From: UBA5336 sp964625835
GTDB lineage: Bacteria > Pseudomonadota > Alphaproteobacteria > Caulobacterales > Hyphomonadaceae
Length of the DNA stretch: 14,126 nucleotides
Direction: 5' to 3'
Assembly: GCA_964625835.1 (NCBI GenBank)
Contig: CAZVES010000073.1
Span: 1-14,126, forward strand
The notes beneath the pieces were generated by a model. The model was not told the DNA's origin. It was given only the letters and a program-made list of their open reading frames with translations, and searched no databases. Position numbers and translations under genes: made by a program. Shown piece after piece: positions 5,768 to 12,052 of this stretch (position 1 is the stretch's first letter; the number at the start of each line of letters is the position of its first letter).

Positions 5768-7207
5768 ATGACAAATGAACTGCAACCCCGGATCGTGGTG
5801 TTTGGCGTCGGCGGCGCCGGCGGAAACGCCGTGGACAACATGATCGAGGCCGACCTTCAGGGGGTGGAGTTCATCGTTGCCAACACCGACAGCCAGGCCC
5901 TGTCTCGCTCCAAGACCGAGCGTCGCATCCAGTTGGGCCCCGACACAACGGGCGGCCTCGGCGCCGGCGCCCGCCCGGACATCGGTGCTGCCGCAGCCGA
6001 GGAAAGCCTGGAAGAGATTTCGCGCCACCTCGAAGGTGCTCACATGGTTTTTGTCGCCGCCGGAATGGGCGGTGGGACAGGAACTGGCGCCTCGCCAATC
6101 ATTGCCCGCGCAGCCCAGGATCAGGGTATTCTCACCGTTGCGGTCGTGACCAAGCCGTTTGGGTTCGAGGGCGCCCGCCGGATGCGCATGGCCGAGGAAG
6201 GGCTCACCGAGATCCGCGGGGCCGTGGACACGATGATCGTCGTCCCCAACCAGAATCTCTTCCGCATTGCGAATGAGCGCACCACCTTCGCGGATGCCTT
6301 TCGCATGGCTGACGACGTGCTGTATTCCGGCGTGAGGGGCATCACCGACCTGATGGTGATGCCAGGGCTGATCAACCTCGACTTTGCAGACGTACGCTCG
6401 ATCATGTCGGGCATGGGCACTGCCATGATGGGAATGGGCGAAAGCGAAGGCGAGAACCGGGCGCTCGAGGCCGCCCGCAAGGCAATCGACAATCCGCTGC
6501 TGGATGACGTCACCATGCGCGGGGCGCGCGGCGTGCTGATCAACATCACTGGCGGCTATGACTTGACCCTCTTCGAACTGGATGAGGCGGCCAATGAAGT
6601 GCGCGCAGAGGTCGACCCGGATGCCAATATCATTCTCGGATCGACCTTCGACACCGAGCTTGAGGGCAAGGTGCGTGTCTCGGTGGTTGCGGCCGGCCTC
6701 GACGCCGTGGCTGTTGCCCAGCCGGCACCCGTTGCGCCGCAAGACGCTCCGCCGGCCACCGGCCCGGGCTCGCTGCCGATGATGGACCGCCCGGTCGTCG
6801 TGACGTCTGCGGGCACGATGACCGTCGAAGCGGAAGGGCCGTCCGAGGACTTGTTCGAGGAGGCCGACCCGCGCCCGGATTTTAACGGGCGCTCCCTTCC
6901 GGCCTCCCATGTGCCAGGCCAACCGGGCGCCGATGAGGTAAGGGCAGATACAGTTCTTGGCCACGCGCCGGGTCAGGTCGAGGCGTCCAACGACACAGCA
7001 CCCGGACAACCGCAACCGGGCGAGTCCCCGGCAGGCTTTGCCAACCTTTTTGGCTGGCGCAAGGGCCAGGGCGACAATGATGATGAACCGGGCCGGGCGC
7101 CTGAAGGCGCGATTGTCTCGACACCTGACGATGAGGCGGAACCCGCTCCATTCGATGATGCGGACCTGGAAATCCCGGCTTTCCTGCGTCGTTCAGCCAA
7201 TCACTGA
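5768..7207 (+). CDS. ftsZ: Cell division protein FtsZ
   Basis: The tubulin-like GTPase that polymerises into the cytoplasmic Z ring. The 479 residues contain, in order: PRIVVFGVGGAGGNAV (7-22), NTD (39-41), the tubulin signature GGGTGTG (101-107), the T7-loop residues N203, D205 and D208 (NLDFAD) that trigger GTP hydrolysis, and the GTPase/C-terminal fold to about 315. A long Pro/Gly/Asp-rich linker (about 318-462) follows, then the conserved C-terminal peptide DLEIPAFLRRSANH (466-479), which binds FtsA and other partners. A 140-residue-class linker is usual in Caulobacter relatives. The start is not certain: GGAAGG (5751-5756) is 11 nt from ATG 5768 and 5 nt from an in-frame TTG at 5762, which would add two residues. 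ftsZ has its own leader with a CtrA-like site and its own terminator, so it can be expressed apart from ftsQA. Confidence 0.97.
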   Translation: MTNELQPRIVVFGVGGAGGNAVDNMIEADLQGVEFIVANTDSQALSRSKTERRIQLGPDTTGGLGAGARPDIGAAAAEESLEEISRHLEGAHMVFVAAGMGGGTGTGASPIIARAAQDQGILTVAVVTKPFGFEGARRMRMAEEGLTEIRGAVDTMIVVPNQNLFRIANERTTFADAFRMADDVLYSGVRGITDLMVMPGLINLDFADVRSIMSGMGTAMMGMGESEGENRALEAARKAIDNPLLDDVTMRGARGVLINITGGYDLTLFELDEAANEVRAEVDPDANIILGSTFDTELEGKVRVSVVAAGLDAVAVAQPAPVAPQDAPPATGPGSLPMMDRPVVVTSAGTMTVEAEGPSEDLFEEADPRPDFNGRSLPASHVPGQPGADEVRADTVLGHAPGQVEASNDTAPGQPQPGESPAGFANLFGWRKGQGDNDDEPGRAPEGAIVSTPDDEAEPAPFDDADLEIPAFLRRSANH

Positions 7208-7258
7208 CCGCCCGGCGGTAGCTTAACAAGGTTTCACGTCAGTCTGCATCCCATGAAA

Positions 7259-7290
7259 GGGGCCGTCGTCATTGGGCGCGGCCCCGTTTT
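7259..7290 (+). terminator. Rho-independent terminator after ftsZ
   Basis: A perfect 7-bp GC stem, GGGGCCG (7259-7265) with CGGCCCC (7279-7285), encloses a 13-nt loop and is followed by GTTTT (7286-7290). It begins 51 nt after the ftsZ stop and should separate the division cluster from lpxC. Confidence 0.75.
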
Positions 7291-7315
7291 GCAACACAGC
7301 GTAACAATGCGTGTG

Positions 7316-7344
7316 TTGGGTCTGAACAGGTGCTGCGCTTTATA
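7316..7344 (+). promoter_or_regulatory. Candidate lpxC promoter
   Basis: TTGGGT (7316-7321) and TTTATA (7339-7344) are separated by 17 nt, downstream of the ftsZ terminator and 24 nt before the lpxC start. The -35 match is modest. Because the terminator isolates lpxC, some promoter must lie in this short gap, which raises the prior. Confidence 0.4.
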
Positions 7345-7367
7345 GGCAGTAGCTGGAGGTGATCCCC

Positions 7368-8297
7368 GTGAGTTCAGTTGAGTACCAGACCACACTGCGC
7401 GCGCCCGTCATGATCGCCGGGACCGGCGTCCACAGCGGCGCCCGCGCGCGCCTCGTCATCCATCCGGCCAGGGCCGACACCGGGATTGTTTTCGTCCGCA
7501 CCGACCTGGATGGCAATGACACATCGATCGCAGCGCGCGGAGACAGGGTGAGCGATGTCATGCTTGGCACCACCCTTGCCAATGAGGCCGGTGCCAGTGT
7601 TGCCGTGGTCGAACACCTTCTTGCGGCCTGCTCTGGTATGGGGCTGGACAATGCACGGATTGAGATAGACGCGCCGGAAGTGCCCATCCTGGACGGGTCT
7701 TCGGCTGTCTTTTGCGACCTGATCAATCAGGTGGGTCTGGCAGAGCAGACGGCGCTTCGCCGACGCATCCGCATTCTGGAGACAGTCACCGTCGAAGATG
7801 GCGCGAAACGTGCGAGTCTCGCACCGGCGCGCGGCAAGGCGCTGACACTGCGCGCACGGATCGACTTTGAAACACGTGCCATCGGTGTTCAGGAAATGGC
7901 CCTGCGCCTGCGCCCGGGCATGTTCGCCCGCGACATAGCCTTTGCCAGAACCTTCGGATTCGCCCGCGACGTGGAATACCTGAAGTCCATGGGTCTGGCC
8001 CGGGGCGGGTCACTGGACAATGCCGTGGTAATCGACGGAGACAATGTCATGAACCCGGAGGGCCTGCGCGCCGAGGACGAGTTCATCCGTCACAAGGTGC
8101 TGGATGCGGTGGGGGACCTGTTCCTCGCTGGCGGACCGATCGCGGGCACCTACACAGCCGAGCAACCCGGGCATGCCCTGAACAACGCGCTCGTACGCAA
8201 GCTGCTGGAAACGCCCGAAGCCTGGTGCTGGGAAGATGACCGCGAGGCTGGAGAGGTGCGACGTCCGACAATGCCGGACATGGCGGCCAATGCCTGA
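7368..8297 (+). CDS. lpxC: UDP-3-O-acyl-N-acetylglucosamine deacetylase
   Basis: A zinc hydrolase catalysing the first committed step of lipid A synthesis in the cytoplasm. The 309-residue product has the two-domain LpxC pattern: GTGVHSG (18-24), VEHLLAACSGMGLDN (81-95) with E82 and zinc ligand H83, PILDGSS (106-112), RTFGFARDVEYLKSMGLARGG (194-214 region), and EFIRHKVLDAVGDLFLAG (238-255) with zinc ligands H242 and D246, then catalytic H269 in PGHALNN. Numbering places these opposite E. coli H79, H238, D242 and H265. The start chosen is GTG 7368, because GGAGGT (7355-7360) lies 7 nt before it; the GTG at 7359 would overlap the Shine-Dalgarno. It follows the ftsZ terminator and precedes a cupin gene by 53 nt. 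Confidence 0.95.
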   Translation: MSSVEYQTTLRAPVMIAGTGVHSGARARLVIHPARADTGIVFVRTDLDGNDTSIAARGDRVSDVMLGTTLANEAGASVAVVEHLLAACSGMGLDNARIEIDAPEVPILDGSSAVFCDLINQVGLAEQTALRRRIRILETVTVEDGAKRASLAPARGKALTLRARIDFETRAIGVQEMALRLRPGMFARDIAFARTFGFARDVEYLKSMGLARGGSLDNAVVIDGDNVMNPEGLRAEDEFIRHKVLDAVGDLFLAGGPIAGTYTAEQPGHALNNALVRKLLETPEAWCWEDDREAGEVRRPTMPDMAANA

Positions 8298-8350
8298 ACC
8301 ACTGTTTGTGTGATAGCGTTTGCCCATGGCAGTCGGCAAAGGACGAGCAG

Positions 8351-8752
8351 ATGACCACACACAGATTGTCAGAGCATCCCATTCACTTGGGTCTTGGCGC
8401 ACGGGCCGAGGTCGAACCCGAGTTCACAGGGGACCTTGACTGGTATGGCGCCTACATGGACAGGCATGACGAAGTCGACGGCCAGGAAGCCCGGCTGGTC
8501 AGCGAACATATTTTCACCGAAGACTGGACCGTCTGGGAGTGCCATCCCGAAGGTTCAGAGGTGGTTTACTGCCTTGCCGGCGAGATGACGCTGATCCAGG
8601 AAACCGGTGATGGCGATCTTGCGAAAATTGTTCTGAAAACCGGTGACTACGCCATCAACGCGCCTGGCGTGTGGCACACTGCAGATATCGGTTCAGAGGC
8701 ACGCGCCCTGTTCATCACGGCGGGTCGGGGCACACAGCACAAGCCCCGCTGA
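8351..8752 (+). CDS. Small single-domain cupin protein
   Basis: A 133-residue protein with one cupin beta-barrel. Motif 1 is recognisable around DWTVWECHPEGSEVVYCLAGEM (58-79), with H65, E70 and G77; motif 2 is GDYAINAPGVWHTADI (98-113), with P105, G106 and H109. Motif 1 has only one histidine where canonical cupins have HxH, so metal binding may be altered. No signal peptide or membrane segment. AAAGGA (8338-8343) is 7 nt from ATG 8351; the 15 upstream open codons are therefore excluded. It could be co-transcribed with lpxC (53-nt gap) and faces the XRE gene tail to tail with 31 nt between. Cupins of this size act as isomerases, dioxygenases or sugar and metabolite binders; I cannot choose a function. 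Confidence 0.8.
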   Translation: MTTHRLSEHPIHLGLGARAEVEPEFTGDLDWYGAYMDRHDEVDGQEARLVSEHIFTEDWTVWECHPEGSEVVYCLAGEMTLIQETGDGDLAKIVLKTGDYAINAPGVWHTADIGSEARALFITAGRGTQHKPR

Positions 8753-8783
8753 GTCCTGAGGCGCCAATCCTGGCCGTGCTGGT

Positions 8784-9248
8784 TCAGCTCTGGTCCGCTT
8801 GGGGCTGCGAATGGCCATTGGTGAGCCCGTTCGCATGGGCCATGGCGGTTTGGGCGTCAATCTCTTCGGGAGCTTCGCCCAACGCCCGCACAAGCGAAAG
8901 CACCGCCATGCGCAGGCGGTCTTCACTGATGCGTGAGTATCCCCTGACAAGTTCAATCACATGGCGCGGTGAGGACACGTCCTCGTCATCGACGTTGTCA
9001 CTGCGCTGTTCACCAATGCCTTCGAAGAACCATGCAACCTGTGTTTGGAGCCGTTCGGCGATCTGGAACAGGCGGCCCGCGCTCACCCGGTTCGCCCCGG
9101 TTTCATATTTCTGGATCTGTTGGTAGGAAATTCCCAGCGCTTCGCCCAGCTGGTCCTGTGTGAAACCCAGCAGGATGCGCCGTCTGCGAATCCGGTCACC
9201 AACGATCGTATCGATCTCGGCGGCGTCGATGTCTTTCCTTTGAGCCAT
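8784..9248 (-). CDS. XRE-family helix-turn-helix transcriptional regulator
   Basis: A 154-residue DNA-binding protein with an N-terminal Cro/CI-type helix-turn-helix at about 17-74: GDRIRRRRILLGFTQDQLG (17-35), then the recognition region ALGISYQQIQKYETGANRVS (37-56) and the closing helix LFQIAERLQ (60-68). The second half is an acidic linker (DNVDDEDVSS) plus a helical segment (HVIELVRGYSRISEDRLRMAVLSL core) that could dimerise, and a polar tail. This layout is common among alphaproteobacterial XRE regulators; no ligand domain is seen. ATG at 9248 has AGGA 5 nt upstream on the minus strand. A perfect palindrome with a -10 element inside it lies 20 nt upstream, suggesting autorepression. The gene is divergent from bamD and convergent with the cupin gene. 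Confidence 0.88.
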   Translation of the reverse strand: MAQRKDIDAAEIDTIVGDRIRRRRILLGFTQDQLGEALGISYQQIQKYETGANRVSAGRLFQIAERLQTQVAWFFEGIGEQRSDNVDDEDVSSPRHVIELVRGYSRISEDRLRMAVLSLVRALGEAPEEIDAQTAMAHANGLTNGHSQPQADQS

Positions 9249-9267
9249 GTTTGTCCTGGGTTCCGGT

Positions 9268-9287
9268 AAGGTGCTCTATAGCACCTT
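9268..9287 (-). promoter_or_regulatory. Palindromic operator overlapping the XRE gene promoter
   Basis: Arms AAGGTGCT and AGCACCTT flank a 4-nt centre CTAT: 8-bp arms with no mismatch. Read on the minus strand, positions 9280-9275 give TATAGA, a good -10 hexamer for the regulator gene, so a bound dimer would block its own promoter. The site ends 20 nt before the XRE start codon and lies 170 nt upstream of bamD. Assignment to this regulator is by proximity. Confidence 0.6.
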
Positions 9288-9371
9288 GGCTGCGGAAGCT
9301 AGGTCAGGGACATCAACCGGCAAGCCCGAACGCCAAAGCTGACGCCTGGGTTCGGCACGTGCTTTTGCAGC

Positions 9372-9401
9372 TTGGACATTCGTGGGCTCGCGCGCTATTC
9401 A
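9372..9401 (+). promoter_or_regulatory. Candidate bamD promoter
   Basis: TTGGAC (9372-9377) and TATTCA (9396-9401) are separated by 18 nt, 56 nt upstream of the bamD ATG. The string GCTATTCA partly resembles the Caulobacter housekeeping -10 (GCTANAWC). The match is modest, but bamD is preceded by a divergent gene, so a promoter is needed in this 209-nt gap. Confidence 0.35.
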
Positions 9402-9457
9402 ATAGAGAAACGCGCTGGCGGACGGCGCAACCATCCACACCAATCCAGGCCGGCCCC

Positions 9458-10273
9458 ATGACGTCTCCAACGACCCTTTCGTTTCTCGCCCTTTCAGCCG
9501 CGCTTCTGGCCAGCGCGTGCCAGTCGACGGAACGACGCCAGTCCCTTGTTTATGTCGAGCGTCCGGTCGAGGCGCTTTTCAATCAGGCGGCAGCGGAACT
9601 CGACAACAATGACTATGAAGAAGCCATCCTCTATTTCAACGAGGTCGAGCGCCAGCACCCCTATTCGGAATGGGCGCGCCGTGCGACGCTGATGACCGCA
9701 TTCGCCCATTATCGCGCGCGCCAGTTTGATGATGCCATCGGTGTCGCCCAACGCTATATTTCGTTGCATCCGGGCACTGAAGGCGCGGCCTATGCCTATT
9801 ATCTGGTCGGCGTGTCCCACTTCGAACAGATCGTGGATGTGGGCCGCGACCAGAAAACTACTGAACTCACGCGTGCGGCCTTCACAGAGGTTGTGCGGCG
9901 TTTCCCTGAATCCGAGTATGCCAAGGATGCAGCGCTTAAGCTGGACATGGTTCGCGACCAGCTGGCCGGCAAGGAGATGGAGATTGGTCGCTGGTACCTG
10001 CGCCGAAACGACCATCTGGCCGCCATCAACAGGTTTCGCACCGTGGTCGAGGATTATGACACGACCAGCCACGTGCCCGAGGCGCTGCATAGGCTTGTGG
10101 AGGCGTACCTGTCGGTTGGCCTTCGCGGTGAGGCGCAGGCAGTCGGCGCCACGCTTGGCTACAATTTCCCCAACAGTGACTGGTACAGCGACAGCTATGC
10201 GCTGTTGACCGGAGAGGGCATCGAAGTCAGCGGGGAACAGCCGCGCGAGGGCTGGCTCTCCCGGATATTCTGA
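9458..10273 (+). CDS. bamD: Outer membrane assembly lipoprotein BamD
   Basis: An essential lipoprotein of the BAM complex, working with BamA to insert beta-barrel proteins into the outer membrane from the periplasmic side. The 271-residue precursor has a lipoprotein signal peptide: TLSFLALSAALLASAC, with the lipidated Cys at 21 (lipobox ASAC, a slightly unusual Ala at -3). Repeated TPR-like helical pairs follow, for example ALFNQAAAELDNNDYEEAI (39-57) and RRATLMTAFAHYRARQFDDAI (74-94 region). The BamD hallmark YAYYLVGVSHFEQIVDVGRDQ spans about 112-132, and FRTVVEDYDTTSHVPEALHRL spans about 193-213. The frame is open to 9251, but only ATG 9458 gives the lipoprotein signal directly. The Shine-Dalgarno is weak (AGG at 9447-9449). 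A stem-loop and the recN LexA box follow within 33 nt. Confidence 0.95.
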   Translation: MTSPTTLSFLALSAALLASACQSTERRQSLVYVERPVEALFNQAAAELDNNDYEEAILYFNEVERQHPYSEWARRATLMTAFAHYRARQFDDAIGVAQRYISLHPGTEGAAYAYYLVGVSHFEQIVDVGRDQKTTELTRAAFTEVVRRFPESEYAKDAALKLDMVRDQLAGKEMEIGRWYLRRNDHLAAINRFRTVVEDYDTTSHVPEALHRLVEAYLSVGLRGEAQAVGATLGYNFPNSDWYSDSYALLTGEGIEVSGEQPREGWLSRIF

Positions 10274-10280
10274 TCACGGG

Positions 10281-10302
10281 AAAAAGGTCTTGTTCCTTTT
10301 TT
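10281..10302 (+). terminator. Possible bamD terminator overlapping the recN LexA box
   Basis: AAAAAGG (10281-10287) pairs with CCTTTTT (10295-10301) over 7 bp, with a 7-nt loop and an extra T. It starts 8 nt after the bamD stop. The stem is A/T-rich, so its strength is uncertain, but the A-tract/T-tract form is that of an intrinsic terminator. Its 3' arm supplies most of the spacer of the LexA site. Confidence 0.45.
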
Positions 10303-10306
10303 GTTC
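10292..10306 (+). promoter_or_regulatory. LexA (SOS) box controlling recN
   Basis: GTTC-CTTTTTT-GTTC is an exact match to GTTC-N7-GTTC, the direct-repeat LexA site established for alphaproteobacteria including Caulobacter. It ends 18 nt before the recN start codon, where bound LexA would cover the promoter. No second GTTC-N7-GTTC was noticed in the window. Confidence 0.85.
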
Positions 10307-10324
10307 TAGTGTTATCGGGCGCAT

Positions 10325-12052
10325 ATGATATGTGCGCTGTCCCTTCGAAATTTCGTACTGATTGACGCCCTGGATCTAGAGCCCGGAAGCGGCTTCACCG
10401 CGCTGACGGGCGAGACGGGGGCGGGCAAGTCGATCATTCTGGATGCCCTGGGCGTTGCGCTCGGCGGGGCGGCCGAGCGGCGGTTCATTCGCGCAGGCGC
10501 CAGCCAGGCCAGTGTGTCGGTGGCGTTTTCACTTGGACCCGGCCATCCGGCCTGGTGCCTGCTGGAGGAGAGCGGCGTGGACGCCGGCGCCGACGAGATG
10601 CTCACGCTCAAGCGCGTGATCCGCTCTGGCGGGCCCGCACGCGCTTTCGTCAATGACCAGCCAGTGGGTGCGGCGCTGCTTCGGCGAGTGGGCGAGTGCA
10701 TTGTTGAAATCCACGGTCAGCATGCCGCGTCTGCCTTGCTTCGGCCGGCGGCGCACCGTGAACTGCTCGATCAGTTTGCTGGCCATGACGCCGAGATTGA
10801 AGCCTGCCAGGAGGCGTGGAACCAGGTGAAGGAGGCGGCTACGGCTGCGGATGCGCTGCGGCTGAGCGATGCAGAGCGTGCCGAAGAGCTGGAACGCTTG
10901 GAGTCTGAAGTCGGGGCCCTGGAAGACCTCGCCCCTGCCGATGGGGAAGCGGACATGCTGGCGACCCGGCGACTGCGCCTGATGCAGGCCGAGCGCGTGG
11001 GAGGCCAGTTGGACGACGTGCTCGAGGCCTTGTCGCAAGCCGACACAACGGGGGTGTTGGGCCGTGCTGCCCGCATTCTGGAGCAGGTTTCCAAGGCGCC
11101 GGGCTTTGATGATGACAGTGAGGCGGGTTGGGGTGCGCGCGCGGCGCGTGACGGCCTTGAGCGGGGGCTGATCGAGGTCCAGGAGGCCGAACGGGCGCTC
11201 GCGGCGCTGGGCGCTCACGCTGTCCAGGACCCGCAGGCCCTGGAGGCGGCCGAGACGCGTCTGTTTGCCCTGCGCGCAGCGGCGCGCCGGCATGGGGTCG
11301 AACCCGATGACCTGCCCGGGGTCCTGGCCCAGAAACAGTCGCGGCTGGACTCGCTGGAGCGTGCCGGCGTTCACCTTGCCGGCGCAGAAGCGGCCGAGCG
11401 AGAGGCACGCGCGCGCTGGCACGCGGCGGCCGAAACCGTCAGCGCGGGCCGGAAGGCTGCCGCGCGCCGCCTCGAAAAGGCGGTTGAAAAAGAATTGCAG
11501 CCCCTGAAGCTCTCCAGCACGCGGTTTCGGGTCGCGATCCAGGCCCTCGAGGAGAGCCGGTGCGGGGGGCTGGGCTGTGATGGCGTTGCCTTTGAAGTGG
11601 AGACGAATGCAGGGGCAGGCTTTGGCCCCCTGTCGAAGGTGGCTTCGGGGGGCGAGATGGCGCGCCTCTCTCTCGCCCTGAAATGCGCGCTTGCGGGGAG
11701 CGGCGCGGCCGGGACCCTGATCTTTGACGAGGCCGACCAGGGCGTGGGGGGTGCGGTTGCCGCAGCCATCGGAGAGCGACTTGCGCGGCTCGGCGCCGAT
11801 CGCCAGGTGTTTGCCATCACCCACAGCCCGCAGGTGGCCGCCGCCGCCGAGGCGCAATGGTCGGTCTCCAAGACGGCCGCGCGCAGGGGAGTGGCGCAAA
11901 CCCGCGTCAACGGGCTGGACAGTGACGGGCGAACTGAAGAAATTGCTCGCATGTTGGCGGGCCGGAAAGTCACGCCGGAAGCGCGTGCGGCCGCAGAGCG
12001 GCTCCTGGAGGACAAATGCCGGACCGATCACAAAAGCCGGTTGCCGACATGA
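10325..12052 (+). CDS. recN: DNA repair protein RecN
   Basis: An SMC-like cytoplasmic ATPase that acts at DNA double-strand breaks to support recombinational repair. The 575 residues carry the split ABC ATPase: an N-terminal half with Walker A GETGAGKS (29-36) and the RecN segment IHGQHA (129-134); a central coiled-coil region about 155-390, rich in Glu, Ala, Arg and Leu; and a C-terminal half with signature SKVASGGEMARLSLAL (437-452), Walker B TLIFDEAD (464-471) followed by QGVGG, and the switch segment ITHSPQVA (498-505). Length is normal for RecN. ATG 10325 has no recognisable Shine-Dalgarno (GGGCGCAT precedes it). A LexA box immediately upstream indicates SOS control. Its 3' end overlaps ligA, so the two are probably co-expressed. 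Confidence 0.96.
   Translation: MICALSLRNFVLIDALDLEPGSGFTALTGETGAGKSIILDALGVALGGAAERRFIRAGASQASVSVAFSLGPGHPAWCLLEESGVDAGADEMLTLKRVIRSGGPARAFVNDQPVGAALLRRVGECIVEIHGQHAASALLRPAAHRELLDQFAGHDAEIEACQEAWNQVKEAATAADALRLSDAERAEELERLESEVGALEDLAPADGEADMLATRRLRLMQAERVGGQLDDVLEALSQADTTGVLGRAARILEQVSKAPGFDDDSEAGWGARAARDGLERGLIEVQEAERALAALGAHAVQDPQALEAAETRLFALRAAARRHGVEPDDLPGVLAQKQSRLDSLERAGVHLAGAEAAEREARARWHAAAETVSAGRKAAARRLEKAVEKELQPLKLSSTRFRVAIQALEESRCGGLGCDGVAFEVETNAGAGFGPLSKVASGGEMARLSLALKCALAGSGAAGTLIFDEADQGVGGAVAAAIGERLARLGADRQVFAITHSPQVAAAAEAQWSVSKTAARRGVAQTRVNGLDSDGRTEEIARMLAGRKVTPEARAAAERLLEDKCRTDHKSRLPT

Noticed and set aside
5690..7015. A 441-codon minus-strand frame opposite ftsZ
   Set aside because: Covers the ftsZ coding region in antisense, rich in His, Arg and Gly with no recognisable domain.
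7221..7235. TTAACAAGGTTTCAC after ftsZ as another CtrA box
   Set aside because: Only the first half site matches; the base run after seven nucleotides is TCAC, not TTAA.
9355..9362. GCACGTGC palindrome upstream of bamD
   Set aside because: An 8-base GC palindrome is expected by chance in DNA of this composition and has no second copy or promoter relation.
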